Shown here: positions 50,786 through 58,225 of the stretch, in pieces | Layout: every line of letters starts with the position of its first letter | Numbering within the stretch: the stretch's first letter is position 1 | Assembly (NCBI RefSeq): GCF_000266885.1 | Contig: NC_018020.1 | Coordinates: 496,001-560,000 of the forward strand | Reading direction: 5' to 3' | DNA: 64,000 bases | Source: Turneriella parva DSM 21527 | Lineage (GTDB): Bacteria; Spirochaetota; Leptospiria; Turneriellales; Turneriellaceae | The notes under the pieces: generated by a model | Databases searched by the model: none | Told to the model about the DNA's origin: nothing | What the model saw: the letters and a program-made list of their open reading frames with translations, nothing else | Program-made: the position numbers and the translations under genes

Positions 50786-51922
50786 TTGTAATAGTTTTTA
50801 CTTTATCTGACACTCTCTTAACAAAAAGGAGTGTTTATGACGACAGAACAGAAAATTATCAAGAACAAGGTTGGTCTGCTGAAACTGGCAGAGCAGCTGG
50901 GCAGCGTATCGAAAGCTTGCAAGGTTTTCGGTTACTCAAGAGACAGTTTCTACCGGTTTAAGGAGCTTTACGACAAGGGTGGCGAGCTCGCATTGCAGGA
51001 GATCAGCCGCAGGAAGCCTTTGCTGAAAAATCGTGTAGCTCCAGAGGTCGAGGAAGCGGTACGGGAAATTGCATTTCAATACCCCGCGTACGGTCAGGTT
51101 CGGGCGTCCAACGAGTTGCGCAAGATAGGTATCATCATCTCCCCTTTTGGCGTGCGCGGCGTTTGGCTGCGCCATGATCTTGCGACGTTTAAAAAACGGC
51201 TGAAATACCTTGAAGCGCGAATGGCTCAGGAAAAGGGGATCTTTACCGAGGCACAATTGGTTGCGCTCGAACGCGCAAAAGATGAGAAGGAAAGTCACGG
51301 TGAAATTGAAACGGAGCACCCTGGTTATTTGGGGTCACAAGACACGTTTTACGTGGGAAATATGAAGGGTGTGGGTAAAATTTATCAGCAGACCTTCATC
51401 GACACGTATTCGAAAGTCGCTTTTGCGAAACTCTATGATCGCAAGAATTCTCTGGTTTCAGCCGATATGCTTAACGACAGAGTCATCCCGTTTTTTGACG
51501 AGCATGAGATTCCGCTGTTGCGCGTTCTGACCGATCGTGGCAGCGAGTACTGTGGCAACCGGGAAGAGCACGATTATCAGCTGTATCTGGCCTTGGAGAA
51601 TATCGACCACACAAAAACCAAGGCCAAGAGCCCGCAGACGAACGGCATTTGTGAGCGCTTTCACCGGACTATATTGAATGAGTTTTACAATGTTGCATTC
51701 AGAAAGAAGGTTTACACTTCTTTGGAGCAATTGCAGGCAGACCTTGATGAGTGGATTTACGATTACAACACGCAGCGCACTCATCAGGGGAAATATTGCT
51801 TCGGCAAAACGCCTCTGGCAACATTCAAAGACTCGCTCAGTATAGCGAAAGACAAAATGCTGGATTTGAAATTACAGACAGCATGAAAATGGGTGTGTCA
51901 GGTCAAGTTCAGACTTTTACAA
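50786..51922 (+). mobile_element. IS481-family insertion sequence, about 1137 bp
   Basis: Inverted ends of about 28 bp: left TTGTAATAGTTTTTACTTTA and right (reverse complement) TTGTAAAAGTCTGAACTTGA, both ending CTGACAC. If the element starts at TGTAA, ATT flanks it on both sides (a possible 3-bp duplication). It interrupts the sequence just before an integrase fragment, which lacks its N-terminal half. Confidence 0.8.
50837..51886 (+). CDS. IS481-family transposase
   Basis: 349 residues. N-terminal HTH (KLAEQLGSVSKACKVFGYSRDSFYRFK) and an integrase core: GSQDTFYVGNMKGVGKIYQQTFIDTYSK with the second Asp region, VLTDRGSEYCGN with the catalytic Asp, and QTNGICERFHRTILNEFY with the Glu. The ATG at 50837 follows AAAGGAG. 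A GTG two codons earlier is less likely. It appears intact. Confidence 0.93.
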   Translation: MTTEQKIIKNKVGLLKLAEQLGSVSKACKVFGYSRDSFYRFKELYDKGGELALQEISRRKPLLKNRVAPEVEEAVREIAFQYPAYGQVRASNELRKIGIIISPFGVRGVWLRHDLATFKKRLKYLEARMAQEKGIFTEAQLVALERAKDEKESHGEIETEHPGYLGSQDTFYVGNMKGVGKIYQQTFIDTYSKVAFAKLYDRKNSLVSADMLNDRVIPFFDEHEIPLLRVLTDRGSEYCGNREEHDYQLYLALENIDHTKTKAKSPQTNGICERFHRTILNEFYNVAFRKKVYTSLEQLQADLDEWIYDYNTQRTHQGKYCFGKTPLATFKDSLSIAKDKMLDLKLQTA

Positions 51923-52198
51923 TTGTACGGTTCGAAGGTTTACTTGTTTGAATCGTCGCCGGGAAAACCTATCTCCCGGTTTACGGCCCATACGCTCTTG
52001 AGCCGCGCTGGCCGCAAAATCGGTCGGCGACTACACCCCCATATGCTGCGTCACACACGGGCAACAGATTTGCTCAACCGGGGTGAACCGCTCTCTTCAG
52101 TCGCCGCTTACATGGGGCATAGCTCGCCGGAAATTACGGCGCGGTTCTACCTGCACGGCCTGCCAAAAGCCAGCAGGATAATGAGCGGATTGGATTAA
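51923..52198 (+). pseudogene. Tyrosine recombinase (integrase) fragment, C-terminal end
   Basis: After the IS481 end the frame encodes LHPHMLRHTRATDLLNRGEPLSSVAAYMGHSSPEITARFYLHGLP, the HxxR, GHSS and Tyr parts of a phage-type integrase catalytic domain. The upstream half, with the first Arg and the core-binding domain, is missing, so this is a remnant. It shows that the region was once part of an integrating element; its attachment site is not recognisable here. Confidence 0.82.
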
Positions 52199-52646
52199 AC
52201 GGGCCGCCTGAAGCAATGCCTGACATTAGTTCAGAGGCGCACAGCGGTCTCTAAGGACGACGAATTTGAACTGAATGACCTATGGCGGGTTTGCATATGC
52301 TTTCCGTGCATCACCGATTGCACCAAAAATCGCTTGCTCGCACGTACTGTTTGATCACAGCCATCCATACTGCGAAAGATCGTGGAGAAAAAATGATATA
52401 AGTATAGCTTTCACATGATTGAAGTCGCGGCTGAAAAGCCGAGCGGTTCGTTCCCGCTCAGACACTACTTCCGAGAACCGGGCTCTATCTGGAAGGGCTC
52501 TTCTGCGTTTACGGAAGTAGCGTATAAGGGCGAACGAACTTTCAGGTAGGGCCCGCTTCATATGCCCAACGCTGGAAGATTCTCAACCCCAGAGGTTTGG
52601 ATATGAACATCATGTACGATAGATTGGCTACGCACGGCTTTTCCCA
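52199..52646. other. Intergenic stretch of about 450 bases, no supported gene
   Basis: Two short overlapping frames are possible: a minus one at 52355-52561 and a 44-codon plus one at 52415-52549, neither with a ribosome binding site. A short AGCGG-TTCGTTC-CCGCT hairpin at about 52437-52455 looks like a tRNA T arm but nothing else fits a tRNA. Rest is unassigned. Confidence 0.3.
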
Positions 52647-53786
52647 ATGCTCGAAGATAAGGCTTCGGCAGGGCGGGTCGCATTGAAAGTTCCCGATTTA
52701 TTTGCGCTCAAGCACATCGGTTTTTACCGAAATTTTCTCAATTTTGTGCATCAAGGCTTTGCGCCTAAGCTGCACGCCACTGCCGTCGGCCAGACATTAG
52801 AAAAGATAATTCTCACAGAAGATTACCGGAATTTACATCACTGGACTTTCTTTGAGAGCTATGTGGCCGAATACTTTTTGTCGCCATTGCTACTGCAATA
52901 CTTCAGCCCGTATCACAAAACGGCGTTTGGCGATGAAGGTATTGATCGCCGAAGTATGCATGCACATTCGGCCGTCTATCAAACTGTGGTACAGGTGAAG
53001 CTTCACAAAAACCAGATCGGCCACGATGAAATAACGAAGTTTCTCGGGGCCGTTGACCTTTTCGAGCGGAAGAACGGCAATCGCGCCAAAACCTACGGAG
53101 TATATATCACAGCGAGTGGGTATTCGGCACCGGTAGCAGAATTAGAGAGAGTCTACCGGCGGCCCGGTACGAAGCGTGCCCTGTTCTTGATCGATAGACG
53201 GAAACTATTGGACTATTTGCCGCTTTATCAGAAATTCTATGGTGACATACTGAAAAAGACAAAACAATTCAGGCAAGACGACTCTGAAGAAAATCGGCGT
53301 CATACAATTCATGCTTTCAGGGAACTGCACGATGAGTTTATCCTGAAGAATATTTCGTTTCTAAAGGAATCGTTTTCCGAGAAAGATACGCAGATACTCT
53401 TTAAGCGAAAGCGCAATTGCGAACAACTCTATATCAATGAGGGGCGTTACAAGGCGTTTACCCTTGGTCGCCATAAGATGCAGCTGTTGACCGAGGCTTT
53501 CGAGACGGCGAATCGGCGACCCTCTACGCTCCCATTGGATGAGAGCGCCCGTCTGGAGTTTTTCCAAAAAGTTAAAGAAGCTGGTATTGAAGCCGACGCT
53601 GGTGAGATTCAGGATTTCTTCGATAGAAAATTCATGGGTCTATTGGAGAAGCATGCGTTGCATATGAAGGTCATACATGCGCTGATGGGCGACGTAAAGG
53701 AATCCCAGACGAAAACCCGTAAGGGGGCCGCTCTGCGAAAAACGAAATTAACAAAAACGAAGAAAAGTGTAAGGAGAAAAATATGA
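52647..53786 (+). CDS. Mrr-type restriction-like endonuclease
   Basis: 379 residues. Residues about 60-160 carry the PD-(D/E)XK pattern of Mrr-like proteins: TFFESYVAEYFLSPLLLQYF, KTAFGDEGIDRRSM with Asp-Glu-Gly-Ile-Asp, and VYQTVVQVKLHKNQIGHDEI with the Gln-x-Lys, then FLGAVDLF. The C-terminal 200 residues are a separate helical domain of unknown kind ending in a Lys-rich tail (KTKLTKTKKSVRRK). Mrr enzymes cut methylated DNA. It overlaps the start of the next gene by four bases. Confidence 0.75.
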   Translation: MLEDKASAGRVALKVPDLFALKHIGFYRNFLNFVHQGFAPKLHATAVGQTLEKIILTEDYRNLHHWTFFESYVAEYFLSPLLLQYFSPYHKTAFGDEGIDRRSMHAHSAVYQTVVQVKLHKNQIGHDEITKFLGAVDLFERKNGNRAKTYGVYITASGYSAPVAELERVYRRPGTKRALFLIDRRKLLDYLPLYQKFYGDILKKTKQFRQDDSEENRRHTIHAFRELHDEFILKNISFLKESFSEKDTQILFKRKRNCEQLYINEGRYKAFTLGRHKMQLLTEAFETANRRPSTLPLDESARLEFFQKVKEAGIEADAGEIQDFFDRKFMGLLEKHALHMKVIHALMGDVKESQTKTRKGAALRKTKLTKTKKSVRRKI

Positions 53787-54094
53787 AAACAGCAGGTGCA
53801 ATATTAGCATTGGTCTTGGCGATTTTTGGGAGCATCATAGCATTGGCAGATTTATGGTCTGATAAGGCTGCTCTGACCGCTCTACTGGGTCTCAGCTTCT
53901 TATCGGTGCAATTCATACTGGGGATAGTCAGCTTTTTCAAAGCCAAGGCTGCTGGCATGGGTATCATCGTGACGAGTGCAATTATGGTCGTCATCAGTCT
54001 ATTGACTTCTGCAAAATTTACTGGATTCGTTGAGTTGTTAATGCTTGGTGGTGGAGTCATGGTATTGATTGGAGCTAAGAAAGATGCAAATTGA
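53783..54094 (+). CDS. Small membrane protein with four hydrophobic segments
   Basis: 103 residues, mostly hydrophobic: AGAILALVLAIFGSIIALAD, LTALLGLSFLSVQFILGIVS, MGIIVTSAIMVVISLLT, FVELLMLGGGVMVLIG. It starts by ATGA overlap with the nuclease gene, and ends 11 bases into the following gene. No family is recognised. A nuclease, membrane protein and exported protein in tight order may form one system. Confidence 0.65.
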   Translation: MKTAGAILALVLAIFGSIIALADLWSDKAALTALLGLSFLSVQFILGIVSFFKAKAAGMGIIVTSAIMVVISLLTSAKFTGFVELLMLGGGVMVLIGAKKDAN

Positions 54095-54827
54095 AAAGGG
54101 TGCAGTGGTGAGGCTCGCTTGGGCTGGATTGGTTGCCTTTCTATTGGCTACATCAGGGGCCAGCGCTCAGGATGAAGATACGGCACAACCTGATAGCAAT
54201 GCGACTGAAGAGACGACGGAGAATCAACCTGAGCAAACCGGTGAAGTTGGCAATGAAACAGAAAATCAAGGAACAGCCGACGAAAAACTCATCACCGCGA
54301 TGCTCGAAGATGCGGCAAATTATAAGAGTTCGTACGAAGATTCAACGGCATTGCAAGAGAAGAAAGGCCGTCAGTTGAAAAAGAAAATTGCCGCAATAAA
54401 CAAAAAGAACATCGGCCGCACCATCAGGTTTTCGCAGATTTACGTATATGACGTTGAGGCGGAGCAGAGCATCACGAAATATGGTAAGACGAAGGCGCGG
54501 AGCATTATTCAAAAGTTAAGGCGTGATCCACAAACACGAGAACTCATAAGTGCTTCGGGAGGTGACGACCCGCGAGAGAATCCGGTTCTTGCTCTCATGG
54601 TTGGCTTACAGCTGATGGCGTGCAAGAAGTGTATGGCGCCCACGGGTCGCTTTGAAGTGACCTTCACGTTCGATGAGGCCAATCTTACATGGCATAAGGT
54701 TGTGAAAGTCGTCGAATCTGAGGCGGCTGCTTTGCGATACAAGAAAGGGCAAGCGTATGCTGTCTCGGGACAGATTGTATTTCTGGAAGTTAATGACGAA
54801 TTGAATGTTAAACTCCATATGAAATAA
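54084..54827 (+). CDS. Exported protein of unknown function
   Basis: 247 residues from the ATG at 54084. A signal peptide (about 1-28, RLAWAGLVAFLLATSGASAQ) is followed by a Glu/Thr/Asn-rich linker and a domain with IAAINKKNIGRTIRFSQIYV, QLMACKKCMAPTGRFEVTF and VSGQIVFLEVNDELNV. It is probably periplasmic. The longer start at 54069 breaks the signal. It is the third gene of the nuclease-membrane-exported set. Confidence 0.65.
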   Translation: MQIEKGAVVRLAWAGLVAFLLATSGASAQDEDTAQPDSNATEETTENQPEQTGEVGNETENQGTADEKLITAMLEDAANYKSSYEDSTALQEKKGRQLKKKIAAINKKNIGRTIRFSQIYVYDVEAEQSITKYGKTKARSIIQKLRRDPQTRELISASGGDDPRENPVLALMVGLQLMACKKCMAPTGRFEVTFTFDEANLTWHKVVKVVESEAAALRYKKGQAYAVSGQIVFLEVNDELNVKLHMK

Positions 54828-54833
54828 AAAAAG

Positions 54834-54853
54834 GGGGAGGCCGAAGCCTCCCC
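54834..54853 (-). terminator. Rho-independent terminator of the DUF932 gene train
   Basis: GGGGAGGC-CGAA-GCCTCCCC forms an 8-bp GC-rich stem. On the minus strand it is followed by a run of T (TTTTTTTATTTC). It may also end the plus-strand exported gene at 54827. Confidence 0.82.
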
Positions 54854-54861
54854 ATAAACTC

Positions 54862-55575
54862 TCAAGCAGCAAATGAATTGGCCAGATCGAACAGGGCCTG
54901 ATTCAATTTCACGGTTCGATCTACATTTCGCAAGGGTCTGATCTTGTTGCCAGACCGGTCATAGAAACGACCGTTCAGCAGTTTTTCTTGCGTGATGTTG
55001 AGGGTTCGCCATAAATCCTCACCTGCATCACTCGGCCGGCGCGGTGCCAGAAAGCGTGCGAGATCAATATCAGGCAGTTTTTCTGGAAACCGTAGCAACA
55101 GAGCAGACTTGGCGAATACTAAACGTTCGGCGATTTTTAGCTCACGACTCTTAAACCGCTCGACAGAATGCATCAGGCCCGGTAGTTTCTCTACGAACTC
55201 TGACACGGCATATTGCACCGATTCGTAGCTGTAGCTGATGTGGCGAATTGATATGGCAGAAAATAACGATTCTGCAATTATCAATCCATTACCACAAACC
55301 AGCCTGAACACGCCCGCCATCAGACGAAAGCTCGAAAGCCCGTCATGGCTATTGACCATGACAATTTCAGGGACTTCATCCCCTGAAATATCAAGGCGTC
55401 GAAAGCGAATCAAGTGTTTTGCCACATCGCTGTGTCGATTGCCTATGATCGTTGCCGGATACCAGCCAAGGGTTTGTAGATCGTCGATAAGCCGCACCGT
55501 CGGAATAAACGTGTATTTCGACGAGACACCTATCGGTCGCTCTGCGTAAACCGCCGGCACTAATTGTTGTTTCAT
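54862..55575 (-). CDS. DUF932 protein (plasmid and phage type)
   Basis: 237 residues from the ATG at 55575, which follows ACAGGAGGT. The family pattern is visible: KYTFIPTVRLIDDLQTLGWYP, HLIRFRRLDISGDEVPEIVM, SHDGLSSFRLMAGVFRLVCGNGLI and LNITQEKLLNGRFYDRSG. DUF932 genes are common on conjugative plasmids and phages; function is not settled. It is the last gene of the minus-strand train. A longer frame to 55602 lies in the leader hairpin. Confidence 0.82.
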   Translation of the reverse strand: MKQQLVPAVYAERPIGVSSKYTFIPTVRLIDDLQTLGWYPATIIGNRHSDVAKHLIRFRRLDISGDEVPEIVMVNSHDGLSSFRLMAGVFRLVCGNGLIIAESLFSAISIRHISYSYESVQYAVSEFVEKLPGLMHSVERFKSRELKIAERLVFAKSALLLRFPEKLPDIDLARFLAPRRPSDAGEDLWRTLNITQEKLLNGRFYDRSGNKIRPLRNVDRTVKLNQALFDLANSFAA

Positions 55576-55600
55576 ATAGAAACCTCCTGTACTTACGTAC

Positions 55601-55631
55601 ATCCCCTTAACGGGGATTCGGTTCTGTTCAA
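55601..55631 (-). promoter_or_regulatory. Modular leader element a, before DUF932
   Basis: Minus strand: TGAACAG-N4-GAATCCCC-GTTAA-GGGGAT, then a second hairpin GTAC-GTAA-GTAC, then AGGAGG and ATG. The TGA is the stop of the DUF6573-like gene. Confidence 0.7.
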
Positions 55632-56002
55632 TAATCTTCTGGAAGCATGATCGTTATTGTCGGCTCAGGCGTATCAGCGGGGCCGCAGACCATAAATACC
55701 TCATGGATATTCTTCACCACCGCTGCGCCAATAGTGACCTTGGCCTTGAGACCGCTTTCACCACGCGCTCTGCGCGCTTCGGACGCGCACGCGAATAGCA
55801 GGTTGCGTACGACGCCTCGATAATCTGTGAGGTCATGCTCATTGGCAACAGCCCCTTCGATCAGCCTAAAAACCTTGTCGGAGAGAATGACGGGATATTT
55901 GAAATACACCCGTGAAATTTCATTCGGTACCAGATGCAGCACGCCATCTTCAATTGCCTGCGCCTGAGAGTACCTTGAAATCACATCTTCTTCACTAAAC
56001 AT
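55628..56002 (-). CDS. DUF6573-like plasmid-type protein
   Basis: 124 residues. The opening MFSEEDVISRYSQAQAIEDGVLHLV, then KYPVILSDKVFRLIEGAV, matches DUF6573-type proteins of plasmids and phages. The ATG at 56002 follows AAGGAG; a longer frame reaches 56074 through the leader and is unlikely. Function unknown. Confidence 0.72.
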   Translation of the reverse strand: MFSEEDVISRYSQAQAIEDGVLHLVPNEISRVYFKYPVILSDKVFRLIEGAVANEHDLTDYRGVVRNLLFACASEARRARGESGLKAKVTIGAAVVKNIHEVFMVCGPADTPEPTITIMLPEDY

Positions 56003-56043
56003 ACTGACTCCTTGCCTTGTGCATGCTCGTGCGCACAGGGCAA

Positions 56044-56074
56044 GCCCGCCGTAGCGGGATTCGAGTCTTTTCAA
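56044..56074 (-). promoter_or_regulatory. Modular leader element b, before the DUF6573-like gene
   Basis: Minus strand: TGAAAAGACTCGAATCCCGC-TACG-GCGGG, then TTGCCCTGTGC...GCACAAGGCAA as a second hairpin with one mismatch, then GGAG. The TGA is the stop of the small zinc-ribbon gene. Confidence 0.72.
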
Positions 56075-56175
56075 TCTGGGTTAATCTTCACAAGTTCGAC
56101 AAGACACTCCTTGCAGAAGCCGAATTGGCCAAACAGAAAGAAGTATCGTTTTTGGCAGCTATAGCATGTTCGCAT
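56071..56175 (-). CDS. 34-residue zinc-ribbon protein
   Basis: Too small for usual gene calling but well supported. It reads MRTCYSCQKRYFFL, then a Phe/Gly spacer and FCKECLVELV, placing two CxxC pairs 16 residues apart as in a zinc ribbon. The ATG has GGAGG six bases upstream and is preceded by leader element c; the stop is the TGA of the next leader. Function unknown, probably a DNA- or protein-binding zinc finger. Confidence 0.72.
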   Translation of the reverse strand: MRTCYSCQKRYFFLFGQFGFCKECLVELVKINPD

Positions 56176-56195
56176 TGAATCCTCCGCGTCGATGA

Positions 56196-56230
56196 CGCAT
56201 CCCGGTGGGGCCGGGATTCATTGCTTTTCA
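56196..56230 (-). promoter_or_regulatory. Modular leader element c, before the zinc-ribbon gene
   Basis: Minus strand: TGAAAAGCAATGAATCCCGG-CCCCA-CCGGGAT, then GCGTC-ATC-GACGC as second hairpin, then GGAGG. The TGA is the stop of the gene at 56228. Confidence 0.72.
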
Positions 56231-56530
56231 TGGGGCCGCCAGAAGCCGGCCCGAAAGTAATGATTCAATCTGCACCTGAATTGCTTCGCGCTCGGCCTCC
56301 TCGCCATACTTCTCCGCGTAGTTCAATGCAATCTGCAAGCCACGGGCGAGCCCGACAGTCAGAAAGACCGTCTTGCGTTCGCCGTTAGCTCTGACTGCAT
56401 TCAGCCAAGTAGATACCGGATCAGATGCCGTGTCAAAGAAGACTTCGAGGCCGTCGGCCCGCGTTGCCTGCACATACCGGCCCTTGTCGATGACTTGAGT
56501 ACAGCGTGAGGTAATTTCTAAAAGGTTCAT
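56228..56530 (-). CDS. Small protein of unknown function in the plasmid-type train
   Basis: 100 residues: MNLLEITSRCTQVIDKGRYV, FFDTASDPVSTWLNAVRANG, VFLTVGLARGLQIALNYAEK and a helical end. No signal or membrane segment and no recognised family. The ATG is preceded by AGGAG and the short leader element d. Confidence 0.65.
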   Translation of the reverse strand: MNLLEITSRCTQVIDKGRYVQATRADGLEVFFDTASDPVSTWLNAVRANGERKTVFLTVGLARGLQIALNYAEKYGEEAEREAIQVQIESLLSGRLLAAP

Positions 56531-56539
56531 AGTCGCTCC

Positions 56540-56562
56540 TTGGGTTGTTCACCCAGAGATTC
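56540..56562 (-). promoter_or_regulatory. Modular leader element d, before the gene at 56530
   Basis: Minus strand: GAATCTC, then TGGGT-GAACA-ACCCA hairpin, then AGGAG. It lacks the TGAAAAG box and the first hairpin, so it is shorter than a-c, e and f. Its right side (56565-56590) resembles the start of element g, suggesting a damaged copy. Confidence 0.6.
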
Positions 56563-56664
56563 TATGCCAGATATGCAAACCCGCCAGAAGAGATGGCAAC
56601 CGAACGCTGTACTGAATTATTCGGCGTGACGCCACCGATCGCGACCGGAAATATCTCCTCATCT

Positions 56665-57654
56665 ATGGCAAAGAAATTCAGCTTCGCAATCGTGGCGCTC
56701 ACGCTTGCAATTACTATTAGCGCCGATGACCGAAAATATTCGAGCCTCGCAAAGTCCATTACCAAACAGGTATTGCAGATTATCGCTGACAAAGGCGACC
56801 CCAAAGGAAAGAATTACAACCTCGCTGTAAGCATTGTATCAGCAAATAAGAAAAAGATAAGCAAAAAAGCCGAGCAGAGCATGGGCGACTTTGAAAATTT
56901 AGTAAAAATGGATTTGGCGAGCAGCCCCAAAGTTGTTATCACTGAGACAGACCTCACCGCAAACCCCGCAGTGATGAAGATCATGGAGAACCAGCAATTA
57001 CTCGGCACTGCCGGCAAATCAAAGATTACGAGCGGAGACGATGCGTTTCAAATCGCCATGCCCGATTTCTTCGTCACCATCGTCGTACCAGAAACCTTGG
57101 ATACGGCAGACATCAAAGTGCATAAGGTTAATTATAGTCTACTCGGGGCATTCAATGTTGACCTAAAGCCAGTAACCGAAAGGGCCGCCGCCATGGAGAC
57201 GACTTTTGAAAAGCTTCGACCGACTGCTATTCAAGCGAGTTCAATATTGCCGCCGACGACCAACTACACTTACGGCCCTGAAATGGTAACTGACGATTAT
57301 TTCAATTCAGTTTGGGCCGAGGGCAGCAAGGGAGATGGGATCGGCGATTACCTGCTCTTCAAGTTTGGCGGAACGCACACATTTCACAAATTTGAGATCG
57401 TGAATGGCTTTTCTGCCCTACATAAAGTATTCGGTGATCTTTACTTCTTGAATAATCGCGTCAAAGGTTTGCGCATCGAATTTGAAGATGGTGCTGAAAC
57501 AGTCATATTCAATGATAAAGTCAAGGGGTACCAGACAGTGGCGTTCAACAGAGCGCACCGATCTTCATGGGCCAAGATCAGCATCACTTCTGTGCACAAA
57601 GGTAAGCGGTGGGATGACACCTGTATTGCGGAGGCTCATTTTTTCGGACGGTAA
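56665..57654 (+). CDS. Exported protein with a discoidin/NADase-type glycan-binding-like domain
   Basis: 329 residues from the ATG at 56665 (signal MAKKFSFAIVALTLAITISA); a frame to 56545 precedes it but lacks a signal. The middle is helical, and the last 130 residues (DDYFNSVWAEGSKGDGIGDY, FKFGGTHTFHKFEIVNGF, RVKGLRIEFEDGAETVIFND) have the sandwich pattern of F5/8C-type or NADase-type glycan-binding domains, frequent in Leptospira exported proteins. It runs opposite to the neighbouring genes and sits between leader elements d and e, as if inserted. Confidence 0.62.
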   Translation: MAKKFSFAIVALTLAITISADDRKYSSLAKSITKQVLQIIADKGDPKGKNYNLAVSIVSANKKKISKKAEQSMGDFENLVKMDLASSPKVVITETDLTANPAVMKIMENQQLLGTAGKSKITSGDDAFQIAMPDFFVTIVVPETLDTADIKVHKVNYSLLGAFNVDLKPVTERAAAMETTFEKLRPTAIQASSILPPTTNYTYGPEMVTDDYFNSVWAEGSKGDGIGDYLLFKFGGTHTFHKFEIVNGFSALHKVFGDLYFLNNRVKGLRIEFEDGAETVIFNDKVKGYQTVAFNRAHRSSWAKISITSVHKGKRWDDTCIAEAHFFGR

Positions 57655-57686
57655 GCGTTGGGCCGATAGACACTTCGCACAACTGG

Positions 57687-57719
57687 CGCATCCGCCGAAG
57701 CGGATTCAAACCTTTTCAA
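57687..57719 (-). promoter_or_regulatory. Modular leader element e, after the DUF4313-like gene
   Basis: Minus strand: TGAAAAGGTTTGAATCCGC-TTCG-GCGGAT. The TGA is the stop of the DUF4313-like gene. Unlike the others no minus gene follows, because the plus-strand gene at 56665-57654 intervenes. Confidence 0.68.
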
Positions 57720-58012
57720 AGCAGTGACTTGCAAACGGGAATATGTACGAATCCCGTGGCAATGCTCAGTGCGGGCCGCTCGACGATGCCATTTTCAATG
57801 AGTACCTCAAGCAGACCTTCGTTCTCTGAATAATTCTTGATGGTCACATGCCCCTCAGGAATTGCCTCTCGAGTATTCACCGTGGCCGTCATGAATGGCT
57901 CATCATCATCGGTAACCAACTCTAAGGCGACTCGGTTGTTTTCGGCGTATTTGCTTTTCCAGATGGTAAGCTCCTCGCCCAAGAAACTTATTTTTCTTCT
58001 AGTATTGGTCAT
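57716..58012 (-). CDS. DUF4313-like plasmid-type protein
   Basis: 98 residues. LGEELTIWKSKYAENNRVALELVTDDDEPFMTATVN has the pattern of DUF4313 proteins found on plasmids: a strand, then a KYA-N-R-A-L core. The ATG at 58012 has GGAGG five bases upstream, preceded by leader f. Function unknown. Confidence 0.65.
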   Translation of the reverse strand: MTNTRRKISFLGEELTIWKSKYAENNRVALELVTDDDEPFMTATVNTREAIPEGHVTIKNYSENEGLLEVLIENGIVERPALSIATGFVHIPVCKSLL

Positions 58013-58030
58013 AGTACCTCCACGCCAATA

Positions 58031-58066
58031 GGCGTGTCCCGTTCTGGCGGGATTCTATTCTTGTCA
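58031..58066 (-). promoter_or_regulatory. Modular leader element f, before the DUF4313-like gene
   Basis: Minus strand: TGACAAGAATAGAATCCCG-CCAGAA-CGGGA, then CACGCC-TATT-GGCGTG as second hairpin immediately before GGAGG. The TGA ends no visible frame, so an upstream gene may have decayed. Confidence 0.7.
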
Positions 58067-58184
58067 TGGTCATGCCTGCGACCGGAGCCGAATACAACCT
58101 ACGGCCGTGGCAAAATGCCGAAAACTGCCGAACACTTAGTTAGAGCTCGGAAGTGGGTCACGTGGCTTGAAATTCTTTATGCGA

Positions 58185-58222
58185 GATTTGCAAACCCGCC
58201 GCGCCGGATCGAGCCGTTCTAA
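58185..58222 (-). promoter_or_regulatory. Modular leader element g, diverged copy after the DUF4365 gene
   Basis: Minus strand: AGAACGGCTCGATCCGGCGCGGCGGGTTTGC; it has the GATCC and GC-rich fold but not the full box. It lies 6 bases past the DUF4365 stop; no supported gene follows it before element f. Confidence 0.4.
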
Positions 58223-58225
58223 CCT

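Noticed and set aside
52437-52455. tRNA T arm (AGCGG-TTCGTTC-CCGCT)
   Set aside because: The loop has T instead of A at the conserved position and no D arm, anticodon arm or acceptor stem can be built around it.
55601-58222. Integron cassette array with attC sites between small genes
   Set aside because: The elements are about 35 bases, lack the GTTRRRY/RYYYAAC core sites, and no integrase of the integron type is present. Hairpin and ribosome binding site order fits a leader instead.
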